A stretch of 18,857 nucleotides of DNA. Source: DASQPR01 sp035263025 (GTDB lineage: Bacteria; Actinomycetota; Actinomycetes; Mycobacteriales; Micromonosporaceae). A program made the position numbers and the translations under genes. Below the pieces are notes generated by a model that was not told the DNA's origin, did no database searches, and saw only the letters and a list, made by a program, of their open reading frames with translations. Location: NCBI GenBank assembly GCA_035263025.1, contig DATFRR010000206.1, positions 1 to 18,857 on the forward strand. Direction: 5' to 3'. Shown piece by piece: positions 1 through 7,239 of this stretch; the first letter of the stretch is position 1, and each line of letters starts with the position of its first letter.

Positions 1-723
1 CTCCACGGGCGTGCCCTGGCGGGTAGTGAGGACCAGACCGGTTTTGATCCACCTGCCGCCAGCTTGCTCACGGTCGCCCGCCTGGCGCTCATGACGGAGT
101 TTCAGTGCTGTGACGCACAGCTCAGGCAAAGGCAGCGGCGCTTGGGATGATTCGGTCTTGACCGGCCGGCGGATGAGCGGACACTTGATCCGCTGCAGCT
201 GCTCGCCGACGTAGAGCTCGGCGGCGTCGAGATCGACCCGGTCCCAGGTGAGCCCGAGTGCCTCGCCCTTGCGCAGGCCCAGGACGAGGATGAGGACGTA
301 AGCGGCGTACAGCGGATCACGGTCGTGGCGGGCCGACTCCAGGAAGCGGCGCGCTTCGTCGACCGTCCAGACACGGCCTTTGCTTTTCCGCGGCGCTGGC
401 AGTCGGATGACTCCTACGGGGTTGCGGATAATGATCTCTTCTACCACAGCGCAGGTAAGCGCGGCGCGGAGGGTTGCACGAGCATCTTTGCGGCTTTGCG
501 GCGACAAGGTTTCACGACAGCATTTACCAACCGCGCAGCAGCGCTGCTTGGATACCGGCCGGGCAGCGTCCTTCCCTTGCGCGCAGCAAGCCGAGCAGAT
601 CAGTGTCTGGTGGGACGAAGCTGAGGAATCCGGAAGGTCTCTAACGAGTCGCGTCGACCCATTACCCAGGTTGTGGCCGGTAACGCCGTACCACTGCCTG
701 ACGGCGGCACCGAAACCCGCCAT
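1..723 (-). CDS. Tyrosine recombinase (phage-type integrase), partial and probably decayed at its N-terminus
   Basis: Integrase of the tyrosine recombinase family, which cuts and joins DNA at attachment sites of integrated elements. The frame is open from a stop at 760-762 to the left edge; counted from the ATG at 723 it gives 241 residues and continues out of the window. Visible are a cysteine-rich segment (CSACC at 43-47, RCC at 61-63, KCC at 67-69) typical of one actinobacterial integrase group, a core-binding helix segment (about 75-105), the first catalytic arginine in LGLRKGE (R151), and the beta-hairpin lysine in PVKTESS (K189). The HxxR and tyrosine boxes would lie beyond the edge. 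Family members are usually near 400 residues, so most of the N-terminal DNA-binding domain is missing: residues 1-40 align only loosely and a stop lies just upstream. I infer a degraded gene, but a non-standard start cannot be excluded. No excisionase gene was recognised upstream. Confidence 0.72.
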   Translation of the reverse strand, partial: MAGFGAAVRQWYGVTGHNLGNGSTRLVRDLPDSSASSHQTLICSACCAQGKDAARPVSKQRCCAVGKCCRETLSPQSRKDARATLRAALTCAVVEEIIIRNPVGVIRLPAPRKSKGRVWTVDEARRFLESARHDRDPLYAAYVLILVLGLRKGEALGLTWDRVDLDAAELYVGEQLQRIKCPLIRRPVKTESSQAPLPLPELCVTALKLRHERQAGDREQAGGRWIKTGLVLTTRQGTPVE

Positions 724-1024
724 GTCGCCCAATGGGTGCTCACCTACAAGGGGTGAGGGTTATAGGCCAATAAGCTCTGCTGTTATACAGGTGATCAGAC
801 CCCAAGAGATTGCAGACTGCCTGTTTGAGCCGAACCAGCTTCAGGGTGAGACCCGACGACTAGTCGTCCGGTTCCACGACGATGCTGCCAGACGTTGGCA
901 GCTTGACGAGTTCATGCACCTTGAGCGGGCGCCGAATGACGGCTGGTAACCCCGGCGTCTGTGATGCGCCAAGCCACGGCGTACTCCTAGAAGGTCTACT
1001 CGGTCACCGGCCCGCGCTCTAAGT

Positions 1025-1134
1025 GTCGCAGATCAGTTAGCGGACGACTGCGCGCATCTACCGACGGAGGACAGCCTGCGACAGCGTGTCGAACAGCGTG
1101 TCGACAGCCTGTGATCCGACGACTGATCTGCGAC
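1025..1134. repeat. 13-bp perfect inverted repeat flanking an 84-bp spacer
   Basis: GTCGCAGATCAGT at 1025-1037 is the exact reverse complement of ACTGATCTGCGAC at 1122-1134. Flanks do not extend the match. The spacer holds a tandem 12-bp repeat (1081-1104). There is no room for a transposase; it could be a relic of a small mobile element, an operator pair, or a recombinase accessory site near the integrase. Confidence 0.5.
1081..1104. repeat. Tandem 12-bp direct repeat, two copies
   Basis: ACAGCGTGTCGA occurs twice head to tail (1081-1092 and 1093-1104). The unit is bracketed by the near-identical words GACAGCCTGCG (1070-1080) and GACAGCCTGTG (1103-1113). Iterated short words beside an integrase could be protein-binding sites, but nothing here proves it. 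Confidence 0.5.
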
Positions 1135-1285
1135 GGATGTCCGCCAGTTGATGCGCGACAGGTTGCAGCCGAACCTAGGCAGCCTATCCGCCGAGCGCCT
1201 TGCACGAAGTCCGCTGGGCAGCGGGATGCGGCCAGCTGCGCGGTCGCACGCGATAAACCCGGTGACGTCGGTAATCATCGCCGCG

Positions 1286-2035
1286 ATGATGGCCAGCGTG
1301 GAGGAGGTCGAGGTCGTCGTCGCCCATAACGAGCGCGCGACCCTGCGCGTTGGCGACGTGTTCCTGAAGATCGACGCCGATCGGACGCGCACCGACGTCG
1401 AGGTCGAGGCGATGGCGATGGCGCCCATCCCCACTCCGGAAGTGCTGTGGCGCAAGCCGCCGGTGCTCGCGCTCGCCGCTCTCCCTGGGACGGCACTCGG
1501 CCGCCTCGGCAAACCGTCAAACGCGTCGTCGGCGGCGTGGGCTGCGGCGGGTGCCGCCGTACGGATGTTGCACGACGCGCCGCTGCCGCCGTGGCCCGGT
1601 CGGAGCCTCGACGAGATCGCGTCGCACCTCGACGGGGAGTGCGAATGGCTCGTCGCGAACAGCGTTCTTCCCACCGATTTGGTTACCCGCAACCGCGAGG
1701 TTGCCGAGGCTGCGCTGCGGCCGTGGGTACCGGTATTCACGCACGGCGACCTGCAGTGCGCCCACGTGTTCGTCGACGCTGACGAAATCACCGGTGTAGT
1801 CGACTGGTCCGAGGCGGCCCAGGGCGACGCTGCATACGACCTCGCCAGCCTGACGCTCGGGCACGAGGACCACCTTGGCGACGTGATCGCCGGCTACGGC
1901 ACGGACGTCGACCTGGACGTGATCCACGCGTGGTGGTCGCTGCGAAGCCTGCGGGCGATCCGCTGGCTGATCGAGCACGGCTTCGACCCGTCCGCGCCAG
2001 GCTGCGAGGTCGACGTGCTGAACTCCCGCATGTGA
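1286..2035 (+). CDS. Aminoglycoside phosphotransferase (APH)-fold kinase
   Basis: A 249-residue protein of the APH/choline-kinase-like phosphotransferase family, which transfers phosphate from ATP to a hydroxyl on a small molecule. The catalytic loop is HGDLQCAH at 153-160, with the base Asp155; the magnesium-binding aspartate is in VVDW (D173), followed by AYDLASLTLGH. The metal-binding Asn usual at the end of the HGDLxxxN box is His160 here; from memory, related actinobacterial proteins share this, so it is probably a subfamily trait and not damage. The start was set at the ATG pair 1286/1289 because the family-like sequence (ASVEEVEVVVAHNERATLR) begins there; the frame is open upstream to 1148 but that extension looks non-coding. 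No strong ribosome site is visible. The substrate is unknown and resistance to aminoglycosides should not be assumed. It stands alone, with a 216-base gap to the next gene. Confidence 0.85.
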   Translation: MMASVEEVEVVVAHNERATLRVGDVFLKIDADRTRTDVEVEAMAMAPIPTPEVLWRKPPVLALAALPGTALGRLGKPSNASSAAWAAAGAAVRMLHDAPLPPWPGRSLDEIASHLDGECEWLVANSVLPTDLVTRNREVAEAALRPWVPVFTHGDLQCAHVFVDADEITGVVDWSEAAQGDAAYDLASLTLGHEDHLGDVIAGYGTDVDLDVIHAWWSLRSLRAIRWLIEHGFDPSAPGCEVDVLNSRM

Positions 2036-2251
2036 CGCTGCCCGAGCCCGTCCGCATACGAGTCCTGCTCCGGCTCGTGCAGCCGATCTGTCGCATCGCA
2101 GTAGCCAACCCCCGCTCCGCGACACGCATAAATGTTGAAGCCGGGTGTATCGCGGCTGTCCGTCGCGCGCGCACAATCGGGGCTTGACCGGCCGCGAGCC
2201 AGCAACCCATGTCGATCGAGCCTTCAACACCTCCGATGAAAGGGGCACGAC

Positions 2252-2884
2252 GTGCAACCGATCACGTACCCGGTCACGCTGTCGGTGGCATTTCCCGACC
2301 GTCCGCTCAACCGCCTGACCACGTTCTTCCGGATCATCGTTGCGGTGCCGATTCTGATCGTCGTTGGCGCCGTCGACGGCGGCACTTGGCAATGGAGTTC
2401 TGGTCACGACACCCGCACCATCGCCATCGGCGCCGGCGGGGTACTGTTCTTCGCTCCGCTCCTGATGATCGTGTTTCGGCGAAAGTACCCCCGCTGGTGG
2501 TTCGACTGGAACTTGGAACTGCAGCGATTCGGCAACCGCGCGCTCGTGTATCTGGCCCTGATGGACGACCGCTACCCGTCCACTGACGACCACCAATCGG
2601 TGCACCTGGACTACCGGTACCCGGATGCCGAAACCGAATTGAACCGGTGGCTGCCACTGGTGAAGTGGTTCCTCGCCATCCCGCACTACATCGTTCTGCT
2701 CGTCCTCGAGATCGGCGCGTTCGTCGCGGTGATCATCGCGTGGTTCGCCATTGTGTTCACCGGCCGATATCCACGCGGCCTGTTCGACTATGTCGAAGGC
2801 GTCATCCGTTGGCAGAATCGCGTCGTCGCCTACGCGTTCGTGCTCGTCACCGACGCGTACCCACCATTTACGCTCGCGCCGTAG
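2252..2884 (+). CDS. DUF4389 domain membrane protein
   Basis: A 210-residue membrane protein of the DUF4389 family (function unknown). Hydrophobic segments lie near 24-40, 58-75 and 145-170. Between them is a polar part rich in Tyr, Trp and Arg (RRKYPRWWFDWNLEL at 76-90; RYP at 107-109), and the family-typical LVKWFLAIPHYIVLLVLE falls at 136-153. Aromatic YP and RYPRGLFDYVEG motifs (172-183) also match what I know of this family. Start is GTG at 2252, preceded by AAAGGGG at about 2239-2245 with good spacing. It converges on the sigma/ABC operon, with only 34 bases between the stop codons and no obvious hairpin there. It may associate with lipid or transport functions, but there is no direct evidence. 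Confidence 0.85.
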   Translation: MQPITYPVTLSVAFPDRPLNRLTTFFRIIVAVPILIVVGAVDGGTWQWSSGHDTRTIAIGAGGVLFFAPLLMIVFRRKYPRWWFDWNLELQRFGNRALVYLALMDDRYPSTDDHQSVHLDYRYPDAETELNRWLPLVKWFLAIPHYIVLLVLEIGAFVAVIIAWFAIVFTGRYPRGLFDYVEGVIRWQNRVVAYAFVLVTDAYPPFTLAP

Positions 2885-2918
2885 ACCGACCGATCACCTC
2901 AGCCTCCGAGCTGTCGAT

Positions 2919-3551
2919 TCACTCGTGTACGCCGTCGCGTGCGCCGAACGTTGCAACGAGGACCGTGCCAACCACGAACACCGCGACGGCGCATAACCAC
3001 GCGCCCGTGTCCGATGGAAGACGTCCTGTCCACACCCACGGCGTCGTCCAGTTCGAACCGATCGCGTAAAGGCTCAGAAGCCAGAATGCGACGGGACCGA
3101 GCCAGCACAGCAGCCCACCGATCACCGTCGCGGTGGCGAGCGAGAGCCCGACCATCCCGATGAGATCACGAGCGAGGCCGGCGTACCCAAGATCAAGCCG
3201 CGCACCGGCCGAGCCGGCGGCCAGCGCACCGAACGCGGCAGCCGTCAACGCGGGTACGGCGGCGAAGCGCAGCACCGGAAGCCACCGCCCGGTGACGCGC
3301 TCCACCTCACCGAACGGACTTCGGAACACTATGCCGACCACCGACGCGGTCAGCGCCTCGAACAGCAGCGGCAACGGCCGTGCACCGTCGCTGCCGGGCG
3401 TCGCCCACGGCAGCACGATTCGCAGCCCGATCGCACATAGCACGAGCATGGCCAGACCGCCCGGGATGCCCCGTCCGGCAGCGTGCAGGCGAGCGAGACG
3501 TGCAGTCGGTAGTGCGAGGCGGGGGCGCCTCGCCGCGCTGGTCGCGGTCAC
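2919..3551 (-). CDS. Membrane protein, last gene of the sigma/ABC transporter operon
   Basis: A 210-residue membrane protein with about six hydrophobic segments (roughly 31-48, 62-78, 91-112, 124-145, 147-166, 183-201) and a basic N-terminus (first 27 residues rich in Arg). I do not recognise a named family. The start is GTG at 3551, chosen because it overlaps the permease stop as GTGA; the longer reading with about 20 more residues would intrude on the permease frame. Position and topology suggest a second membrane component of the ABC system encoded just upstream, either a permease partner or an accessory protein. The loop YAIGSNWTTPWVWTGRLP (162-179) is rich in aromatic residues and probably sits at the membrane surface. 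It ends 34 bases from the convergent DUF4389 gene. Confidence 0.72.
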   Translation of the reverse strand: MTATSAARRPRLALPTARLARLHAAGRGIPGGLAMLVLCAIGLRIVLPWATPGSDGARPLPLLFEALTASVVGIVFRSPFGEVERVTGRWLPVLRFAAVPALTAAAFGALAAGSAGARLDLGYAGLARDLIGMVGLSLATATVIGGLLCWLGPVAFWLLSLYAIGSNWTTPWVWTGRLPSDTGAWLCAVAVFVVGTVLVATFGARDGVHE

Positions 3552-5062
3552 GGAATGTCCGCGAGCGTGAGTTGGCCGGCACGAATCGCGGCGACGTAGG
3601 TGACGAGCCACGTGTGCCGCACCGATGGGGACAGCGCCGCGAAGCGCTGCGCTGCGGCGCCCACCGCCGGACTTGGCGGCGCAGCCTGCTGGTCCGGAGC
3701 AGAGCGTTGGTTCGCCGTATCGTCAGGCGGGAATGCTGGGAGACCGGCTACTTTGCGGATGCCAGCCGCGACCGCCTGCCGGACGGCGATGGCTTCGGAT
3801 GTCACGCCGTCGTCGGACCGGATCTGACCAATCACGTTGGCGACGACCGTGTCCGCCGCGGGGAGGCGAAGCTGCTGAATCTGCTGAAGCACCGGATTGG
3901 CGAACGTCGCGCCGGGTGGAACGGCGAACAGGCCAGGGCTGAGGTATAGCACCGGCGGGCTGCCGGACACCCAGATATTGCCGGCGAGGGTGTTAGCCGT
4001 TGTTGGTGTGAGCGTCACCCGGGTCGGCGCACCGGGCAGGCCGGCGACCTCCGCGAGCACCGGCTCCAGGGCGTTCGCCACGGACGGCAGCAATGTCAGA
4101 TATGCCGGGTGCACGCAGATGGGTACCGCCAGATGCGATTCACACGCCGGCCGGTATGCGATCGCACGGTCGTCGGATGCGCTGTGGAATGCCGGGATCA
4201 CGATGCCCTGCGATGTTTGGCGAGCGCTGTCGGCGAGTGCGAGGCCCGCCGCCGCGGCCACCAGTCCCATCACGACGGCGACGACACCGGCACGGCGAAC
4301 CGCGCGCCCACCGGCAGCCGCCGGCAACGCTAGCGCGCCCAATGCGGCGACGATCACGCCGAACAGAAAGATCAGCTGCACGATCGACAGTCCGGCGTGG
4401 TACGGAATGAACACACCGGATCCGGTGGTACCCGGATCCTCCACCGGACTCAGGCGTCCCCACTGCTGGTTGCGTTGCAGGGCGAGCGTGCCGATCTGCG
4501 GCGCAAGCAGCACACCGATCGTGACAAGCGGCGCGGTGAACCGGCCGGGAACGAGCGCGCCGAACACGAACCCGACGGCGCTGCACGCAACCACCGCGGT
4601 GGCGCCCACGGCGGCCGGCCACCAGTTAGGGCTCCCCCACGTGGCCTGTCGAGCCGTCACTATGAACACCACGGCGACGTACGCTCCATACAGCAGGAGC
4701 GACCACGCCGCGACGGCGGCCCACGCGGCGATCTGACGTACCCACGCAGGTCGGGCGGTCGTGCAAAGGAGTTCCGTGACCTGCCGACGGCGATCGCGCG
4801 CCGCGGTCCACGCCGCCACACCGGCAACGATGCCACCGACCAGCTCCATCGACCGCTGGACAACGATGCTCCGTGCGCCCCACAGCGGCGCCTGACCGAG
4901 GTTGTTGCGAAGCTCGGTGAAACCGAGCAGCAGCGCAACCGGCACGAGCAGCAGCAACATCGTGCTGCGGTGCAGTTCGAGGCGCATCAAGCGACCGGCC
5001 GTGGACCGCGACCACCGCCCCAACCACCAGCCGGCAGGGATTGCCGCTCCCGACGTCGTCAT
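3548..5062 (-). CDS. ABC-2 type transporter permease with large C-terminal extramembrane domain
   Basis: A 504-residue protein. The N-terminal half looks like an ABC-2 permease: hydrophobic segments near 33-48, 71-86, 109-136, 150-171, 176-194, 225-249 and 258-278. The rest (about 280-504) has no membrane segment and forms a separate domain containing two cysteines (C307 and C316, in ACESHLAVPICVHPAY), which could make a disulfide if the domain is outside the cell, and a Pro/Gln-rich linker near 445-465. Usual ABC-2 permeases are 250-400 residues, so the extra domain is notable; I do not know its function. Start is ATG at 5062, overlapping the ATPase stop (ATGA); the frame is open further upstream but that would run inside the ATPase gene. 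It should pair with the ATPase encoded immediately before it and may export or sense a compound at the cell envelope. Confidence 0.82.
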   Translation of the reverse strand: MTTSGAAIPAGWWLGRWSRSTAGRLMRLELHRSTMLLLLVPVALLLGFTELRNNLGQAPLWGARSIVVQRSMELVGGIVAGVAAWTAARDRRRQVTELLCTTARPAWVRQIAAWAAVAAWSLLLYGAYVAVVFIVTARQATWGSPNWWPAAVGATAVVACSAVGFVFGALVPGRFTAPLVTIGVLLAPQIGTLALQRNQQWGRLSPVEDPGTTGSGVFIPYHAGLSIVQLIFLFGVIVAALGALALPAAAGGRAVRRAGVVAVVMGLVAAAAGLALADSARQTSQGIVIPAFHSASDDRAIAYRPACESHLAVPICVHPAYLTLLPSVANALEPVLAEVAGLPGAPTRVTLTPTTANTLAGNIWVSGSPPVLYLSPGLFAVPPGATFANPVLQQIQQLRLPAADTVVANVIGQIRSDDGVTSEAIAVRQAVAAGIRKVAGLPAFPPDDTANQRSAPDQQAAPPSPAVGAAAQRFAALSPSVRHTWLVTYVAAIRAGQLTLADIP

Positions 5063-5802
5063 GACCGCGCCGCCGAGAGCACCGCGCTGTAGCCACGTTC
5101 GAGCGGCGCGTCTCCGACGCCGTGCCCTTCCCCGCGAGCGACCAACTCGTCGGGCGTGCCGTGGAACACGATCCGGCCGGCGTGCATCAGACCGACCTCG
5201 CTGCATGCCGCGCCGACGTCTTCGACGAGATGCGTGCTCACGAACACCGTCGACCGCTGGCCAAGTTCGCGGAGCAGCGTACGAAACTCAACACGTTGCT
5301 CCGGGTCTAGTCCCGCCGTCGGCTCATCGAGCAGCAGCAGTTCGGGTTCGTTCACGATGGCCTGCGCGATGCCGGCACGACGGAGCATTCCGCCGGACAG
5401 TGTGCGGAGTTTGGACCGCGCTCGGTCACCCAAGCCGACGCGCTCGATCGCCGTCGCCACCGCGCGCGGCACCGACGACGTCGGCATCTCCTTGAGCAGC
5501 GCAAAATACTCGACGAACTCGGCAACCGTGAACCCTGGGTAGTAACCCAGCGCCTGAGGCAGATATCCCAACCGACGCCGGATTTCGGTCCGTGACCGGT
5601 GCGCGCGAGGGTCGCGGCCGAGCAGACGCAATGTTCCGGATGTTGGCCCGATAACGGTGGCCATCATCCGAAGCAGCGACGTCTTGCCTGCGCCGTTCGG
5701 GCCGAGCAGACCGAACACTCCGACACCGGTATCAAGCGTCACGCCAGCCACCGCCTGTGTGCGGCCGAAGCGGCGAGTCAGATCCGCGATCTCGACGTTC
5801 AT
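5059..5802 (-). CDS. ABC transporter ATP-binding protein
   Basis: A 247-residue ATPase that powers the membrane transporter encoded with it. All catalytic motifs are intact: Walker A GPNGAGKT (34-41), Q-loop Gln83, signature LSGGM (135-139), Walker B LLLLDE (155-160), D-loop AGLD and switch His191. The sequence resembles the CcmA/DrrA-type ATPases of ABC-2 exporters, with QALGYYPGFTVAEFVEYFA after the Q-loop. Start ATG at 5802 overlaps the stop of the preceding membrane protein gene (ATGA), and its own stop overlaps the permease start, so translation of the three is coupled. Substrate is not predictable from the ATPase. Direction is probably export, judged from the family. Confidence 0.95.
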   Translation of the reverse strand: MNVEIADLTRRFGRTQAVAGVTLDTGVGVFGLLGPNGAGKTSLLRMMATVIGPTSGTLRLLGRDPRAHRSRTEIRRRLGYLPQALGYYPGFTVAEFVEYFALLKEMPTSSVPRAVATAIERVGLGDRARSKLRTLSGGMLRRAGIAQAIVNEPELLLLDEPTAGLDPEQRVEFRTLLRELGQRSTVFVSTHLVEDVGAACSEVGLMHAGRIVFHGTPDELVARGEGHGVGDAPLERGYSAVLSAARS

Positions 5803-6527
5803 GCCGAACCTCTCGGAACTCGGCTCGCGAACACGGCGACCACCACACAGCAGACCGCGAACGCGAGGTAGGGAATGATCAGTGCGGACTTCGTCAGCGC
5901 GTCGGTGAACTGACCCGCGGCGGCTCGAGATGACAGCAACGTGATCACCCAGCCGGCGAGCCCGGCCGCGACGCCTACGTTCGCGGACCGTGCGACCGTG
6001 GCGGCCGCCAGCGCAAGCGCCGAAACCGCCGCCATCGGCACCAGCCAGTCGAATGTGATCCCGACGGCAAGCCCGGACACACTCGACGCGACGAGGCCGA
6101 ATGCGCCGTCGACGACGAAAACCGTGAGCGCGCGCACCAGCAACACCATGCGGTCGCTGACTGCCATGCTCTGCGACAGCTCCCAGGCCGGATCGATACC
6201 GGGGCCGTATGCATACGCGATGCCGACCGCGGCCACCGCCGGCGCGAGCAGGGCAACCAGCGGTTGGCCCGTGCTAGCGGTGACTGCCGCACCGACGGCG
6301 AACACCACGACACTCGCGATCAGCCACGGCACGAGCAGCGATGGTGTGGTGAGCAGTGCACGCGCCAGGCCGGGCGATCGGAGGATCCGACCCACCGTGC
6401 GTTCCAGCCGGCCGGTTCGCCGATGCCACGCCTCGGCCGCCACGCCGAGCCAGACGCGATCCAGGTCGACGTCGGTCGGCGCCGATGCGGTGGGCCGCAG
6501 CTTCTCGAATCTCGCCGGATCGCTCAT
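5799..6527 (-). CDS. Six-helix membrane protein encoded directly after an ECF sigma factor (possible anti-sigma or permease component)
   Basis: A 242-residue protein with a roughly 60-residue polar N-terminal part (VDLDRVWLGVAAEAWHRR at about 20-37 looks helical) followed by about six membrane segments (near 65-83, 89-107, 128-150, 160-178, 184-200, 214-235). Its place right after an ECF sigma gene, with a 4-nt ATGA overlap, is where anti-sigma genes usually lie. It has no HxxxCxxC zinc anti-sigma motif, so if it holds the sigma factor it must do so another way, perhaps with the N-terminal helix. Alternatively it is simply a membrane subunit of the transporter. Start ATG 6527 is well supported by GGAGGTG at about 6533-6539 in front of it. 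Its stop overlaps the ATPase start. The link to sigma control is inferred from position alone. Confidence 0.75.
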   Translation of the reverse strand: MSDPARFEKLRPTASAPTDVDLDRVWLGVAAEAWHRRTGRLERTVGRILRSPGLARALLTTPSLLVPWLIASVVVFAVGAAVTASTGQPLVALLAPAVAAVGIAYAYGPGIDPAWELSQSMAVSDRMVLLVRALTVFVVDGAFGLVASSVSGLAVGITFDWLVPMAAVSALALAAATVARSANVGVAAGLAGWVITLLSSRAAAGQFTDALTKSALIIPYLAFAVCCVVVAVFASRVPRGSA

Positions 6528-7075
6528 CGCGCACCTCCGTTCGCTGTCGACCCGCCTCGCAGCGCCGACCACAACAGCCGCCGCGCGCGGTACGCACGGC
6601 TCTTCACCGTGCCTTCGGGCGTTCCCATCGCGGCCGCCACTTCCGTCACCGTCCGGTCCTCGATGTAGAGGAGACGAACCACCTCGCGCTCGGGACTGCC
6701 CGGCGGACCGAGCGCTGCGACGGCGTCACGGAGGTCCGCGCGCCATGCGGCGAGGTCGGCCGGGTCGGGTCCGTCGTCGCCGGGCTCAAACTCGGGCGGT
6801 ACGGATAGCGCCGCCGGCCCGCGTTGCCGCAACCAAAGCGCGGCACGGCGGCGCGCGATCCCCCACAGCCACCCGCCGCCGTTACCGGCCGGCCGATAGC
6901 CGCCACTGCCCCGCCATACCGCGACGAACGTCTCCTGAAGCACGTCTTCGACGTCCGACGCGGGCAACATCGACCGCAATCGTGTGGCGATCCACCGGGC
7001 GTGACGCGCGTAGAGCTCCCGCAGCGCCCGGTCGTCGCCGCGTGCCACCGAGGCGATCAGCTCGTCGTCATTCAT
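6524..7075 (-). CDS. RNA polymerase sigma factor, ECF (sigma-70 family, regions 2 and 4)
   Basis: A 183-residue extracytoplasmic-function-type sigma factor that would direct RNA polymerase to a small set of promoters. Region 2 spans about 12-82 (DVEDVLQETFVAVW at 41-54, then WLWGIARRRAALWLRQR). Region 4 spans about 118-172 with the helix-turn-helix TVTEVAAAMGTPEGTVKSR (142-160). Length is normal for the family and no extra C-terminal domain is present. Start ATG 7075 has GAGAGG immediately upstream, spaced rather tightly; a TTG at 7123 in frame is less likely. It heads a five-gene operon of transporter and membrane genes joined by 4-nt overlaps, so it most likely controls its own operon in response to the compound or envelope stress that the transporter handles (inference). 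Confidence 0.92.
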   Translation of the reverse strand: MNDDELIASVARGDDRALRELYARHARWIATRLRSMLPASDVEDVLQETFVAVWRGSGGYRPAGNGGGWLWGIARRRAALWLRQRGPAALSVPPEFEPGDDGPDPADLAAWRADLRDAVAALGPPGSPEREVVRLLYIEDRTVTEVAAAMGTPEGTVKSRAYRARRLLWSALRGGSTANGGAR

Positions 7076-7153
7076 CGCCTCTCTATTGCTGTCCGACGCC
7101 GTCCGGTTCGCAAGACCCGCCAACGATTTACTGCGGCAGCATCGCGGCCGTTC

Positions 7154-7174
7154 CGCGTCCGCGGGGCGGACGCG
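7154..7174. promoter_or_regulatory. Perfect 9-bp palindrome with 3-base centre between divergent genes
   Basis: CGCGTCCGC, GGG, GCGGACGCG: the arms at 7154-7162 and 7166-7174 pair perfectly. It lies in the 164-base gap between the sigma operon (leftward from 7075) and the oxidoreductase gene (rightward from 7240), about 80 bases from each start. It could be an operator shared by both directions or a hairpin in the leader of the sigma mRNA. No T-run follows on either strand, so it is not a classical terminator. Confidence 0.4.
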
Positions 7175-7227
7175 CTTGCGCCGCTGGGCGCCGCATCCAG
7201 CATGATCCCGGTCTGCTTCGGCGTTGG

Positions 7228-7233
7228 TAAGGT
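7228..7233 (+). promoter_or_regulatory. -10 box for a probable leaderless transcript of the F420 oxidoreductase
   Basis: TAAGGT ends exactly six bases before the ATG at 7240. In Actinobacteria a TANNNT box at this distance places the transcription start on the A of the start codon, giving a leaderless mRNA. No convincing -35 was found at 16-18 bases, and only a weak AAGGT ribosome-site resemblance exists, which is the same sequence as the -10. Confidence 0.45.
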
Positions 7234-7239
7234 CAACCT

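Larger units (their letters stand above)
724..1285. other. Gene-poor stretch upstream of the integrase remnant
   Basis: About 560 bases without a gene I can support. The first part (730-860) is visibly AT-richer than the rest of the window and all frames are broken; the plus-strand frame that crosses it is antisense to the integrase and resembles nothing. On the minus strand a short open stretch (about 955-868) encodes a peptide containing VHELVKLP before a stop; it could be a scrap of an excisionase-like gene, but this is a guess. Between 1025 and 1134 lie short direct and inverted repeats. No tRNA-like cloverleaf or attachment core was recognised; the attachment site of such elements normally lies beyond the integrase 3' end, outside this window. 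Confidence 0.5.

Noticed and set aside
868..955. Minus-strand scrap containing VHELVKLP as an excisionase remnant
   Set aside because: Too short, without a start codon and without a clear helix-turn-helix; resemblance only suggestive.
1517..2686. 389-codon minus-strand open frame across the kinase and DUF4389 genes
   Set aside because: Crosses an intergenic gap and opposes two recognised genes; no family likeness.
5941..7230. 429-codon plus-strand open frame opposite the sigma and membrane genes
   Set aside because: Antisense to clearly recognised sigma and membrane proteins; Ser/Ala/Thr/Arg/Pro-rich noise.
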